The notes under the pieces are model-generated. The model ran no database searches. It was not told the DNA's origin and was given only the letters and a program-made list of their open reading frames with translations. Both the position numbers and the translations under genes were made by a program. From Dunaliella salina (taxonomy: Eukaryota > Chlorophyta > Chlorophyceae > Chlamydomonadales > Dunaliellaceae), in NCBI GenBank assembly GCA_002284615.2, contig MU069808.1, positions 77,994-141,993 on the forward strand: a stretch of DNA of 64,000 nt. The letters run 5' to 3'. The stretch's first letter is position 1. The number at the start of each line of letters is the position of its first letter. Positions 22,811 to 33,929 of the stretch are shown here, piece after piece.

Positions 22811-24005
22811 CCTGATTTAGATTTAGATTTAGATTTACAATGGGGGACCTTCAGCCAGAGCGTTCGGCTGATCGGCCTGTGACTGGTCCTCGCCAGCCAT
22901 CATAATGTCCTTAAGCTCAGAAATAAACAAATAAAGCTTGTTGTTAAGTTACAAGAGGAAATCAGGTACAGCCTGGACACTAACTTGGTGTAAATAAGGT
23001 TGCTCCAGCGAAAAATTAGCCAAGAAGCAGTTGAACAAGGAAGCATACTTTCTCCTCAAATCACAAACAGCTGCGTTTCTGCACGTCAAAAGGGCATGGA
23101 CTTCATCCTGAACCTCATCACTAGAACAGCAATCACACACGAGAATCCCAAGCCGCTGTCTTTACCTTCAGTCTGAATCGGCTGACATTCCTGACAACAT
23201 GTTGAGACAGATCCAAATGCATATGTCTTGGTAAGCTGGCCGGGGCACGCTCGTTGTGATCAAAAGGCACTGCAAAAATAGATTGATAAGCAGCCAGTTT
23301 GTTATAAGTTTCTCGCGGATTCACACCCTCAACATCTCTCCAAACTGCCCAAAACCTGTGCCGGAGGTCATCAGTGAACTCTTGAATATGAATTGGAGTA
23401 CCTTGCCGCACAGCTTGCACAAAGGAATCACAACGCCGAAGACCTTGGAAAGCATCTAGAACTTGAGCAGTCCAGCAAGAAGGCTCACGTGAGTGAATGT
23501 TCAGATCCGCTTTCAGCACTCGTCTCAATGTCCCGCTGTTGGATCTCAGCATGCTATTATAAATTTTAACAACGGACCTGAACCAGCAGAATTGGAGCAG
23601 CTCATGGCCACATTCCCTCAGAACATGTGTGTACAGCCCAGTTTGTTGTGGTACACTTAATACCCAACGTGCTCTTCAGAAAACTCATGTGACGCACTTG
23701 TAGATCACTCACAAGCTCCTTGCCTGCTTTAATGTACTCAGTACCCCATACTTGGCCTGCATACATTCCAGCAGGAACCACATAAGTCTTCCCAAGCCAC
23801 AGAGAGACATATGGCCTATTTGCCAGAAAATGCTCATGAACAAATTGGCGGACCCGAAAAGCAGACGCCATGAAGGGGCCAGCAGCATGCTCAGAGGACT
23901 TAGTCATGCTCATTCGCTTGTAAAACATCATGCCAAGATACTTAAAAGTCTCCTTGTGTGCCAGTGGCCTGAACCCAAGTGTTTGACCTGCAGTTCGCTT
24001 TTAAA
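22811..24005 (-). mobile_element. 5'-truncated LINE copy L5
   Basis: The tail is 'taaatc' units; the hairpin is at 22852-22870. It contains the RT thumb/connection region (FKYLGMMFYKRMSM, YAGQVWGTEYIKAG) and the zinc-finger region (CDCC...QDEVHALLTC), in several frames broken by small indels. Confidence 0.85.
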
Positions 24006-24891
24006 CTCTGTCCCTTGCTCATAAAGGCTGTACCCCACACTTGACTACTGTACATAGCTGCCAGAATCAGCTACGTCTTCCCAAGCCATAGGGTGGCTCG
24101 GAGACTGCTATCTAACTCATAGTCTCGCACAAACTGTGAAATGCGACCAAAGGCAGCCATGACAGCATGAGTGACGTGCTCAGAAGGCTGCTCCATATTC
24201 AGACACTTATGGAACAACATGCCTAGATACTTGAATCTCTCTCTACACTGTAGCGCAACTCCACCTGCTGTGAACGTGAGCATATCACTGCCACTTGAAT
24301 TAATATCCACCACCTCAGACTTGCTCGTGTTAATGATCAGATGCTTTTTGTCCACGTATGCATGCAGGCGGTTGAGCATGCCGTAGATCATCCGCAGCAT
24401 TACTAATCAGAGTCAGGTCATCAGCAAACAACAAATGCAATATATTGAGCCCCTCAGTCCCTGTCACGGCACCCATACAGCCCTCTGCAAGAAAGTCCAC
24501 ATCATTGGTACATAAGGAGAAAAGCAAGGGTGACAGAGGGCACCCCTGCTTGACCCCCGCATTAGAGTGTACACCAGCAGTCTTGTAGCCATCCTTCAGC
24601 ACGTTCTCATCCCCTTCATACATATCTTGGATGGCAGCAAGAAAAGGAGCAGGCAGCGAATGTTCTGAAGGTGCTGCCATAAGGCCTGCCTTGGTACGGT
24701 GTCATACGCCTGCTTGAAATCAATAAATGCAGCATGCAAACGCCCAGGCGTCCGCAAACGAGCAGCGTGCTGTAGGAGCCTCAGAATGAAAAGGGTTTGT
24801 TATGCCCAGGGCAAAATTCAAAGTGAGTGTCCGGGATCTTGCGCTCACTCATGCACCAATCAGTAATCAGAGCTTGCGACACATTTGCATA
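24006..24891 (-). mobile_element. LINE reverse-transcriptase fragment L5b
   Basis: It contains RT palm motifs: GVKQGCPLSPLLFSLCTNDV and LLFADDLTLISN with the FADD catalytic pair, then FKYLGMLFHK after a frameshift near 24,390. An in-frame TAG near 24,071 follows LWLGKT. It joins L5 in the same orientation without its own 3' tail, so L5 may have inserted into it. Confidence 0.85.
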
Positions 24892-26990
24892 CAAGGTTTA
24901 CAAGGTTTACAAGGATAAGGCCTTCAGTCAAGAATTGCGACTGCTAGCCTGCTCATAAAAGGCGATTAATTCATGAAGGAAAAATGGAAGTTTATTGTTG
25001 CTCTGATTTAAAAAAGCGGACACATCATGAGATTTTGCCTGTGAGAACAAGGGAGCATATTTCCTGCGGAGAGAGACCACCTGGGAATGTGTGCAATGGA
25101 AGAGAACATGTTGTTCATCCTGGACATTATCATCAGCCTCACAAAGGTCACAGTTTGGGGAAGACCTGTGATTCCAAGTTGCTGTCTCATGGCGAAGGGT
25201 GTGAACACAAAGTCTGAATCGAGCCACATTGCGAATAACATGATGGGGGAGGTCAAGGAACATGTGTTTGGGGAGACTGTAGGAAGAATGCCCAACCAAG
25301 GCCCATTTTGTAGGAGGAGCGCACCACTGGTGATAGGTCAAGCGTTTACTGTTGCGCTCTCTTGGGTGTGTGTTGGAAAAAGGCGCCCAACATTGTAGAT
25401 GCCTGGTCCTGAGGTCCACGACAAAACGACTGAGATCAATGGACTCACAATTCAGCAGCTTCTGTTTGAAGATGTGAGAGTGTGCCAAACCATCCATGGC
25501 TGATAGAATATGGGAGGACCAACAATCATCGGACCTTGAGCTCAGCCGCATGTCAGCCTGCAAAATCTTTTTCATTGTCAAGCTGTTGCATCGGGTCAGG
25601 AAATTATTAAGACGCATTGCTGCTCGGAACCAGTTGAACTGTAAGGGCTCCAAACCACATTCTTGAATGATGCACCAAGAGGGAGTAGTGTCCCTGACCC
25701 CCAAAGTCCTAAGCACGGTTAATAGCCACTTCTGTATGGGATTGTCCATCTCGTTGCCTTGTCGCAGGTAAGGGGTAGCCCAGGTCTGACTTGCAGACAT
25801 GCCAGCAGGAATTGCATACGTCTTGAGGAGCCTAATCTGGGCGTGTAATCTGTTGGCAAGGTCGTGCTCCTGAACAAACTTTTTTACTCAGAAAGTACCC
25901 GCTGTGAATGGTTGCAACGCAGCATCAGCTGCAACATCCAGGTTGATTGTTTTGTCAAAGACCATGCCAAGAAATTTGAAAGTATCTGTGTAGGGGAGCT
26001 GCATACCATCAAAGTAAAGTGGGGGCAAGTTGTCAGACCTGGAATTGAAGCACATCACCTCAGATTTAAGTGTGTTGACAGTCAGCGACTTCCTTCAAGC
26101 GTAGGCTCTCAATTTGTTGAGCATGGTCTGCACGTTGGTATGGTCGTTGGACATGAGAGAGAGGTCATCAGCGAAGAGCAGGTGAGTCACCATGAAATTG
26201 GGAATACCGGTGAGCGCCCCCTGCGCCCCTTCAACCAGACAGTCAATGTCGTTCAAGTAAATTGAAAACAGCAGGGGGGAGGGAAGGCACCCTTGTTTGA
26301 CCCCAAAAGATGGTCGCACATTTGCTCTCTTGTCCCCATCCAGGAACGTGTACCCATCCTCATGGTATAAGTCTTTCAGGATAGACACAATGTGGTGTGG
26401 CATCTGACATATGTGCAAATGTTCCCACAGCTTGCTCCTTGGAATTGAGTCATAAGCTTGCCTGAAGTCAATGAAGGCAGTACACAGTCGTGATGATCCC
26501 CCTTGTACTTTCTAAGCTGCATCTCGCAAGTGCCACATTTGCATACATGCGGTACATTGTCCCACTCACGGCGAGCATCCTATAGTTGTTGGGATCCAAG
26601 AAGGCACCTTTCTTGTACACAGGAGCCAGCTTAGCCTTTTTCCAGTTGTTGGGTATGCGGGCTTTTTCAAACAACAACTTGAACAACTACGCGATGTAAG
26701 GCTCTAGCACATTCACCCTGTCATATCCGCAGGCGCTGGACCACTGCAAATTCAACAAAGGGCGCACTCACACAGTCAAAACCAGGGGAGGCCTGAGCAT
26801 TCATCTTGCCGATCTGCCTTGCAATGAGCCCCTGAAAAAGTTGTTAGATCAGGATGTTCAACAACATCAGGCTGCACTCTTGCACCTTCCCTCTGCTGCC
26901 TCAGCAGATCAACCACGTCATGCCCCTTTCCAATAGGAATTGTCTGCACTCTACCAACATCTGGACCTGGTCCACACTTGCAGGAAAATA
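24892..26990 (-). mobile_element. Longest LINE copy L6 (RT palm to 3' tail)
   Basis: The tail is 'ccttgtaaa' units; the hairpin is at 24924-24942. Moving upstream, an intact 290-codon C-terminal frame (25800-24928) holds the CDLC...QDEQHVLFHC zinc finger. The RT palm (26418-26095) has GVKQGC and LLFADDLSLMSN motifs, and fingers fragments such as KLAPVYKKGAF lie at 26686-26468. Frameshifts separate these blocks, so it is dead. Confidence 0.88.
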
Positions 26991-26992
26991 TG

Positions 26993-27115
26993 GCCTAAAG
27001 TGCTTAGTCACCATCATGGTCACGTACTGAATCTGAAGTGCTTAGTCACCATCATGGTCACGTACTGAATCTGAAGTGCTTAGTCACCATCATGGTCACG
27101 TACTGAATCTGATGC
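26993..27115. repeat. 38-bp tandem repeat, three copies
   Basis: Unit 'gaagtgcttagtcaccatca' plus 'tggtcacgtactgaatct', nearly identical between copies. Confidence 0.95.
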
Positions 27116-27164
27116 TCCCAGATGAAGTCAATGATGACTTCAATTCCTACTAATGTTTTCCAGA

Positions 27165-27420
27165 TGCTAGGGGGTTCAAGGGGTTGGCCTACAGCCTGAG
27201 ACTTAGGCTGATCAGCTGTTGGTGAAACAACCTCACCCAGCATCAAAAATTGAAATTCTGACAAATTTCGAAAACCTGTATGCGTCAGGAAAGTTGGTCT
27301 GAAGATCAGTCAAAGCGTGAAAGCTCGCCAAGAAGGGAACAAAGTCAGTGTTGGAACGATCGGTTACCACCAATTGGACGTAGCGAACGTCTCTTGGACA
27401 TGCGTAACATTTTAACAATT
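27165..27420 (-). mobile_element. 5'-truncated LINE copy L7
   Basis: Hairpin CAGCCT...AGGCTG at 27192-27210, followed by the same C-terminal region as L2 (GSTNFxxFLAxFHALTDL type translation). The tail is short and diverged. Confidence 0.7.
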
Positions 27421-27775
27421 AATTAAGAAATAGCAGACGCTCTTATAAACTTGTACTGTAGAGGGTAAATCGAAAACTTGTAAACGGCAAGCAAAAAATT
27501 GGGACAGGCGTCTACTGCCCATTTACTGACAGCAAGAACTTTGTAGAATCAAACAGCGCTGGGATTACTAACACCATAAACTCGAGCTGAATTGGCAGCA
27601 ATTGCTGCTGCTATCATCACCAAATATATAGGCATTGCATCAGACAGCCCCACCTCTTTCAATCAAATACGTAAACAGCTTCTCTATCTTGAAAGACATA
27701 TGAGGCATATCCAAGAAGACGTCCTTTAAATGATTTTATCCTCATTAGAAACTCTCATACCAAAGTTCAGCTTTA

Positions 27776-28164
27776 CAAAGTGAAGTCTCATGCTGGCATC
27801 GCTGGAAATGAACGTGCAGATGCTGTTGCAAAACATCAGGCAAATCAAGCCAACAACTGCATGGCAGACACCAAGATCCCCCGGTGCAGGTCCTTCCAAA
27901 AATACATTTACACACGTTTTTGGGCTAGCCAAAGAAGGAAAAAGAGTGCTTGCCGCATGTACATCTGCAAGCCCCCACCTGCCCCCAAGCTCACCTATCT
28001 CCCTAATCTTCAAGATGCTCTTCCACATGCATACTAACATGTACTTGGTTATGTCAATGCCAAAGCATGTTACTACTCTCATTATCAAAACTTATTACCG
28101 CATGTACATAAAAAAATCAGCAACGCCTTTTGAAACATGCCCAACATTTATGTACCCCTGATTT
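27776..28164 (+). mobile_element. Plus-strand LINE fragment with RNase H motif
   Basis: The translation carries VKSHAGIAGNERADAVAKHQ, matching the conserved C-terminal HAGIxGNExAD motif of retrotransposon RNase H. Orientation is opposite to the L1-L10 copies. The element continues at 30,640 after an interruption. Confidence 0.8.
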
Positions 28165-28335
28165 TTACAGATTTACAGATTTAAAGAGAATGGACCGGCA
28201 GCCACACTGTTGGGCTGATAGGCCTTGTGCTGGTACTTTCCAGCACACTGAGAACGGACTGCAAACCAAAATTTGAAGTCAGCAGAAAAACGGTAAAAAG
28301 CTCGGTCCAACTTAAGCACAAAAAAGAGGACGGAG
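28165..28335 (-). mobile_element. Short LINE 3' copy L8
   Basis: A tail of 'taaatctg' units is followed by hairpin CAGCC...GGCTG at 28199-28217. Only the 3' end is recognisable. It sits exactly where the plus-strand LINE is interrupted. Confidence 0.65.
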
Positions 28336-28544
28336 GTTCATCTGCAGAACAAAGGCAACTGCAATTTGTGAGCTATGCAACAAGCAGGTTACCAGAGGGG
28401 GGCGATGGAGGCCTGAAATAGGGGTACTTTCAAGTGTTCTTTGAGCAAGTTGCCCCTGACTGGCAAGATTCAAGCTTAGGACCAAGATGTAGCTCAAAAA
28501 CCTGAGCTTGAACCTTGCCGGTCAGGAGCAACATGCCTAATCGG

Positions 28545-29030
28545 CTGCGGCGTGAACCCTATTTTTCACCACCAGAACTCCATATCTGACCACCTATTGT
28601 ACCAAATCGGGTGACTTTTGGTTATTTGGAGTTCTCGTATTAAAAAAATATCATTGCAAAATAAATAGAGTGACAACTATTTACCCTTAGCTAAAAGCTA
28701 TAGAGAAAATCCAGCACTAAGGGTGCCAAAAAGGCCAATAATCGACCTCCTCCTTTCCTATTTTTGAATATGCAGGATGTTAGCAATATATGCAGATGTT
28801 ATAAACACAAAAAAATTGGGAGCAAAAAATGGTCCCAGGGTGGAGCTGTGGGCCATTTTAGGGTGATCTGAGGCCAGGAGAATAATCTGGGGTCCTCCGA
28901 TTTTCTTTATTTTTTGGTTAACACAGTTTTTATTGGTATTACAATGGTTGGCATGTTCAGAATTGGTAACTTTTGATGGGAAAGAACATTTTCAGCGATT
29001 TGGGTCCGTCGCCCCCCTCTGGCAGGTTAC
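28545..29030 (+). repeat. Dispersed repeat family B, copy 2
   Basis: Matches 9,000-9,475 block by block. It is inverted relative to copy 3 at 29,785-30,205. Confidence 0.8.
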
Positions 29031-29227
29031 TGAGGTCTTGATGTGCGATTTCTGAGGCATGCAACAAGCAGGTTACTGAGGTCTGAGAATAATACAGGCA
29101 GCACCACATGGCCTACACTCAAACAGGACAAGGACCAGCTGAAATCCAGGCATGCAAACACACAGCATGCAGCCTCATCTCTACAAATCCAAGTCCACAA
29201 CTGAGCCTGTACTACAGCGTCAGAAAT

Positions 29228-29475
29228 ATCTGGCCTGCGGCTGCTAGCGGCTGATGCGGCTGTAGCGCGGCTGAAAAATTAGTAGCGCCGCTAGCGGCTG
29301 CCAGCAGCCGGCAGGCTGATTTCAGCCGCTTCAGCCGTGTTCAGCCGTGATGTTATCTTTGTTGACAAGTGCAGGAAGGTGGCAGCCGCTTCAGCCGCGT
29401 TCAGCCGCTAGCGGCTGTCAGCAGCCGCACGGCTGATTTCAGCCGCTTCAGCCGTGTTCAGCCGTGATGTCATCT
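29228..29475. repeat. CGGCTG/CAGCCG fold-back cluster
   Basis: GCGGCTG heptamers come first, then CAGCCGC heptamers in the opposite orientation, with two internal GCTAGC palindromes. The strand could fold back on itself. A related CAGCCG cluster lies at 30,355-30,625. Confidence 0.85.
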
Positions 29476-29494
29476 CCGGTGACCAGTGCAGAGC

Positions 29495-29620
29495 GTTTGA
29501 AGCGTTTGAAAAGCGTTTGAAACCTTTTCAAACGCATTTCAAACGCTAGGGTTTGATTTCAAACGCCCGTTTGAATGCAAACACTTCAAACGCCCTTCGA
29601 ACGCCCTTCAAACGCACTTG
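29495..29620. repeat. GCGTTTGAA / TTCAAACGC fold-back cluster
   Basis: Three GCGTTTGAA units are followed by at least six TTCAAACGC-type units in inverted order, beginning around a GAAACCTTTTC centre. Confidence 0.88.
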
Positions 29621-29784
29621 CTTCATAGGCAAACATTCTCAGTGCTTTAATACCTGGGCTTCTAGATTGTGTCTGATTTCTGAAGGTAAGCGTAGGAAAT
29701 GTGTTCCAGACCTCAGATCTGACATTCATCTCAGATCTGGCTATTATTAAAAAAGTCTCAAAGGGAGATAATTGGCCTTTGCTC

Positions 29785-30205
29785 CCGGACATGCTCTTTT
29801 CCATTTTTTCATGAAATCTAACCATGCCAATCATTATTATCTACATTGTTCAAGAAATAACAAAAATGGAGGACCCCAGATCACCTTCCTGGCCTTAGAT
29901 CACCCTAGAATGTCCCACACCTCCAACCTATGACCAATTTTCATTCCTAAAATTTTACAAGCATAAACCTGAAATATGATGCTAGCATCCTGCACATTCA
30001 AAATCTAGAAAGAACAAGGTCAAAAGTTGACCTTTTTGGTACCCCTTGTGCTTCAATATCTCGGGAAGGGAAATGGCTGAAATTCTGTATATGCACAACC
30101 ACTGGGGTGTTCCACTTTGTTTCTTTTGCAATGATGTTCTTTTACTACAAGCGCTTCAAATATCAAAAAATTATTTAATTTGGTGCAGTGGGTGGTCAGG
30201 AATGG
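29785..30205 (-). repeat. Dispersed repeat family B, copy 3 (inverted)
   Basis: Reverse complement of the family B blocks: 'ggaggaccccagatcacc', 'gtcaaaagttgacctttttgg', 'accccttgtgcttc'. Confidence 0.78.
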
Positions 30206-30354
30206 AGGTTGGTGAATACAAAATACAAAAAATATATATATTACACTATCACTCCAAATGCATGTAATAAGCTGAGGTTCAGTGCTAGTGGTAGACCCGG
30301 GAGCCGCAGGTTTGAGTCTGAACTGCAACACCATTTCCTATTTTTCTCAAGAGG

Positions 30355-30625
30355 TGTGGCTGTCGCGGCTGAAATTCTTCTTTTTTCTTCTCAAGAAGTG
30401 CGGCTGTTGCGGCTGAAACCAGCCGCATCAGCCGTGTAATTGACTCAAAAGTATACATTAAGAAGTGCAGCTGTTGCGGCTGAAGTCAGCCTTGTTCAGC
30501 CGTGGGGGTTTCAGCCGTGGACTTTTTTTTGCTCACGGCTGAATGGGAAATGTCAGCCGCACTTTCAGCCGATACTCCATACGGCTGAGATCAGCCGCAT
30601 CAGCCGCTGTTCAGCCGAGGCCAGA
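30355..30625. repeat. CAGCCG-rich cluster
   Basis: 'tgcggctgaaa', 'cagccgcatcagccg' and similar words are dense here. They share the hexamer with 29,228-29,475. A tRNA-like A-box/B-box pair lies just upstream (30,275-30,325). Confidence 0.75.
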
Positions 30626-30629
30626 AATT

Positions 30630-31454
30630 TCTGACAAGGTAGTATCCTTGAAGCGTACCATCTCGCAGTTTCGCACAGGCACCCTCTACAATCAAACACA
30701 TGCAGTCATTTTTAAAAGGTCTACTGACCCAACGTGCCCTCTCCCAGGCTGCCATCAATTGGACAGCATACTCCACATGCTGCCAGAACCATGTCATCTC
30801 CAACATGAAAACTGAAAGACAGAACACTGCAGAATGATTACTAAAGCACTCAGCAAAAGCCCTGTGGGAGCAGGCTTGGTCTACACAGACTTAGGGAGCG
30901 ATTTTTACTTGCACAACACAACCTCCATTTCCAACACATGCCTCAAACAGAAATATACCTGAGTACTTCTTCCCACATTGCCTTCCAGAAAGGAAAAGGC
31001 TCAAGTCGATCAGATGCTATTTTGATCACCCCTTATAATGCCAAGCCTACTTCTAACAGTGTTTCTCCTATCCATTCACATCATGCTTTGCACACATCCA
31101 CATGGAGGACCACACAATTTAGACGCGTGAGGTTACCCCACGAACTTCATGCAAACGATTGCCATGTGCACCTAATAGAAATTGAGTTCTGTGAAGACGC
31201 AAGGCCAGAGCATTAGCTGAACGCGGCTAAGCAGCAGCATGCAGACCTCTGTAAACTCATAAGTGCAAAAGCTGGAACAATCCACCATCTTCTTCTGGAT
31301 GTTGGTGGAACTACCTATGCTGAGCACACCCTGAAGCAATTCAAACAACTAAGACTGGATCACCAACGTGCCACTAAGCTTGCTCAACAACTTCATGCCC
31401 ATTCTGTTCAATATGCCCACAAACTTGTGTCCACACGTCGCGCTATCGAAAACA
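30630..31454 (+). mobile_element. Plus-strand LINE, C-terminal region
   Basis: It starts with a zinc-finger block (RTGTLYNQTHAVIFKRSTD then CPLPGCHQLDSILHMLPE...C), the post-RNase H finger of many LINEs. It continues with LPHELHANDCHVHLIEIEFC and an open stretch rich in Gln/His (31,216-31,450), with a few stops. It is probably the continuation of 27,776-28,164. Confidence 0.78.
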
Positions 31455-31500
31455 AGGTTACAAGGTTACAAGGCCTCCAGTCAAAACGACTGACTGCTAG
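31455..31500 (-). mobile_element. Solo LINE 3' end L9 with target-site duplication
   Basis: Only the GGTTACAA tail and hairpin CAGTCAAAACGACTGACTG (31478-31496) are present. Flanks 'atcgaaaacaag' and 'atcaaaaacaag' look like a 12-bp target-site duplication with one mismatch. Confidence 0.75.
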
Positions 31501-31700
31501 CCCATCAAAAACAAGAGTACTCCCCATAGCCAGGTGCTTCTAATAACCCTCCAGATCCCCATTAGCACGTCTTGTCTCTTTTCTTGTGGTCGAGGGGGCT
31601 CACGGCTCTTTATGAGCCAATGTGTCTCTTTATCCTTAATCAATGTAGGGAAAGTTTCTCTGCCTAATTATTTTCTTTTTCTTTCTTTCTAAATACTGTA

Positions 31701-32278
31701 GGTTCACGATTACTTCGTAAATTAATTAATTATTTCGCCCAAAAACGAAATCGTACGAAGTGAAATAAATAATCCCTGGCCAAAAAATATGAAATGGTAC
31801 GAAGCGAGAACGAAGCGCAAATTATGAAAATTGTTGGAAGTGGTAGGTGTTGAGGAACATGGCACACCTGCAGCAAGAGGTGGACAACTGGGCTGCTGGC
31901 GATGCACCATTGGCCCAGTCTCTTGCTGTAGCCATGCAAGCAGTGAATTGGACAAGCGCAAGTCCACATTAAGCCCATGATGCCTGTGATGAGGCATTCA
32001 TGTCTGATTGGATGTGAGCCACACATAGGACACCAGGGTTGACCAACCCAAGTTCACCAACCTGAGCCCCAGCCAGCCCTGATGCCCTGTCAAGGCCACA
32101 GCAAGTTACATGTGCGGAAGCTGACCTTCCAGTGGCCTTCCAGCAGCCTTTTGCCTACTGGGACGAACTGCCTTGTACACCACAAAATGATGGAGGAGAA
32201 ATACGAAGTGGTACGAACTAGTACGATCCGGTACGAACCAAAGACAATTAATACCCCGGTACGAAGTAATCGTGAACC
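31701..32278. mobile_element. Non-autonomous DNA transposon-like element
   Basis: Perfect 19-bp terminal inverted repeats, GGTTCACGATTACTTCGTA at 31701-31719 and its complement at 32260-32278. Subterminal GTACGAA words are frequent at both ends, as expected of transposase-binding arrays. No transposase frame is present. A target-site duplication was not identified with certainty. Confidence 0.85.
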
Positions 32279-32379
32279 GGTAGATGGAACGATTCCTAAC
32301 TACCGTGATAAGCGCACTTCACTGAGTCGACACAAGGAAGGCTTTGCCTGTCCGAAATGGACCATCAATATTCAAGATT

Positions 32380-32495
32380 AGGTAAGATAAGGTTACATCG
32401 CTTCATTTCAGTTAAGGTCCGGAATCGCTTTATGGCTAAATGCAAGCCTCCGCTCAGCTGCCCTTGTAGGCGGATAAAGCGATGTAAGCTTACCT
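32380..32495. mobile_element. Short inverted-repeat element
   Basis: The left end AGGTAAG...GTTACATCGCTT pairs with the right end AAAGCGATGTAAGCTTACCT. About 116 bp, with an internal 'tcgcttta' motif. Likely a MITE. Confidence 0.65.
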
Positions 32496-33169
32496 AAATG
32501 CAATACCAAAAACATGTAATCAGGACTCCAATGCATGGTATCTGTCCAAGTTGTTTTTCGTTTTGTGTTTAAAGCGAGGATTTCCATTGCCTGCATAGTT
32601 TTTCACAAGCACCCTGGCAAGCAATACGGCACCGGTGAGGTACCTCAAAACCAGAGCATGGCTGTCACGTCATAGGCACAACCGATGGCTGATTAGGTCA
32701 GATGACAGAGCTCCAAGGAGAGCAGCGCAGGCAGCCAAGCAACCACGGGGAGTATGATAGGGTGTAAGGAATCCTCTGTATGCTGCTTCTTATGGGTAGA
32801 GCAGCTGAACCAACAGCCAAGCATACCGTATGTGCCAGTGCTGTGCTGCCAGGTCCGTGAAATGTAGAGGAAGGTGACCTCGCATGATTGGTGTGCTTGC
32901 TTTCAAGATGATAAATTTCTTCAATGTCTTGAGGAAAAGAGACATTTTGGCTGTACGTCCAAATATGCCCCTTCCAAAGAACATTCTTCTTCTTCTTCTT
33001 TCCAACAAAAAGACAAGAGGTAAACAGCAAGAGATTCGGAGCACGCCAAGCAGCAGCTGGCCCAGGAGCTTGATTGAAAGGCATCTTGATGAGGGCCTCC
33101 TTATCATGATGATCTTTCATCATCAGAACCTGAACATTTAATTATCATTCAACCAGGAGGGAAGAAAAA

Positions 33170-33835
33170 TTTTTTTTATAGAAGGCACGTGTAAATTTTG
33201 GGTTGGACCCCCTTACCCACCCACCCCAAAACCCCCCTTCCAGTGCCCCAATCCAGACAAAAAGGGTACCAATTTGCTTCTCTTTGGATCCCCCATCCAC
33301 CTGTATATTTGCTGCACTGAAAAAGTGAGTTGCAGCAGAGTTATGGGGCAAAAAGTGAGCAGCAGACGCCCATGCCTACCTGCCCTTCCGGGCACCTATA
33401 ACTGGCTTACAAGTCCATGAACTGCCCTCCCAGCTTCACCATGCAATCACGCATCATGCACAGTCACTATCCTGGGAGTTTGAATTGATCTGCTGTGTGT
33501 TGGCCTCCACACCCCATGCTGCCCACACCCTTGCGCGCATGGCACTGACTCCCAGCCATTTACACAAACCCCACCTTTTCCTTAATTTGCACGAAGAGGG
33601 TACCAATCGACAGCTTTTAAGCCAAGGAATCCGATGATATATTTAAAATTCTGTGGAAGTGGCTCAGTAAAAGGGGGGTCCCCAAAACCTGTAGCCCCAC
33701 GACAACCCCACCCACCCCTCCTTCATCCGATTGGTTTCTTATATATACCAATTGATAGCTCTCGATCTCAGGATTCCAATTATATAGTTCTCAATTGGTT
33801 TGACACGTGCCATCCAAAAGTTACACAAACTCTTC
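33170..33835 (-). repeat. Dispersed repeat family A, copy 2 (inverted), over the DPH7 3' flank
   Basis: Reverse complement of the copy at 3,140: 'cacttttt.agtgcagcaa', 'catgcaatcacgcatcatgc', 'ttggcactgactcccagcc'-like blocks. It reaches to within about 100 bp of the DPH7 stop codon. Confidence 0.72.
33821..33825 (-). promoter_or_regulatory. Candidate TGTAA polyadenylation signal for DPH7
   Basis: TGTAA on the minus strand, about 105 nt after the DPH7 stop. TGTAA is the usual green-algal polyadenylation signal. The pentamer also occurs by chance. Confidence 0.4.
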
Positions 33836-33929
33836 CCTCCTGATCCAATGATTAAAATACCGAAGCCAAAAGGACTCAAAACACAAGGCTTGAAACTTAG
33901 AGATATCCAATTGCAGGACTGCGCGCATG

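Noticed and set aside
30275..30325. tRNA gene
   Set aside because: A-box-like and B-box-like words are present, but their spacing is too short and no cloverleaf forms; at most a degenerate tRNA-derived fragment.
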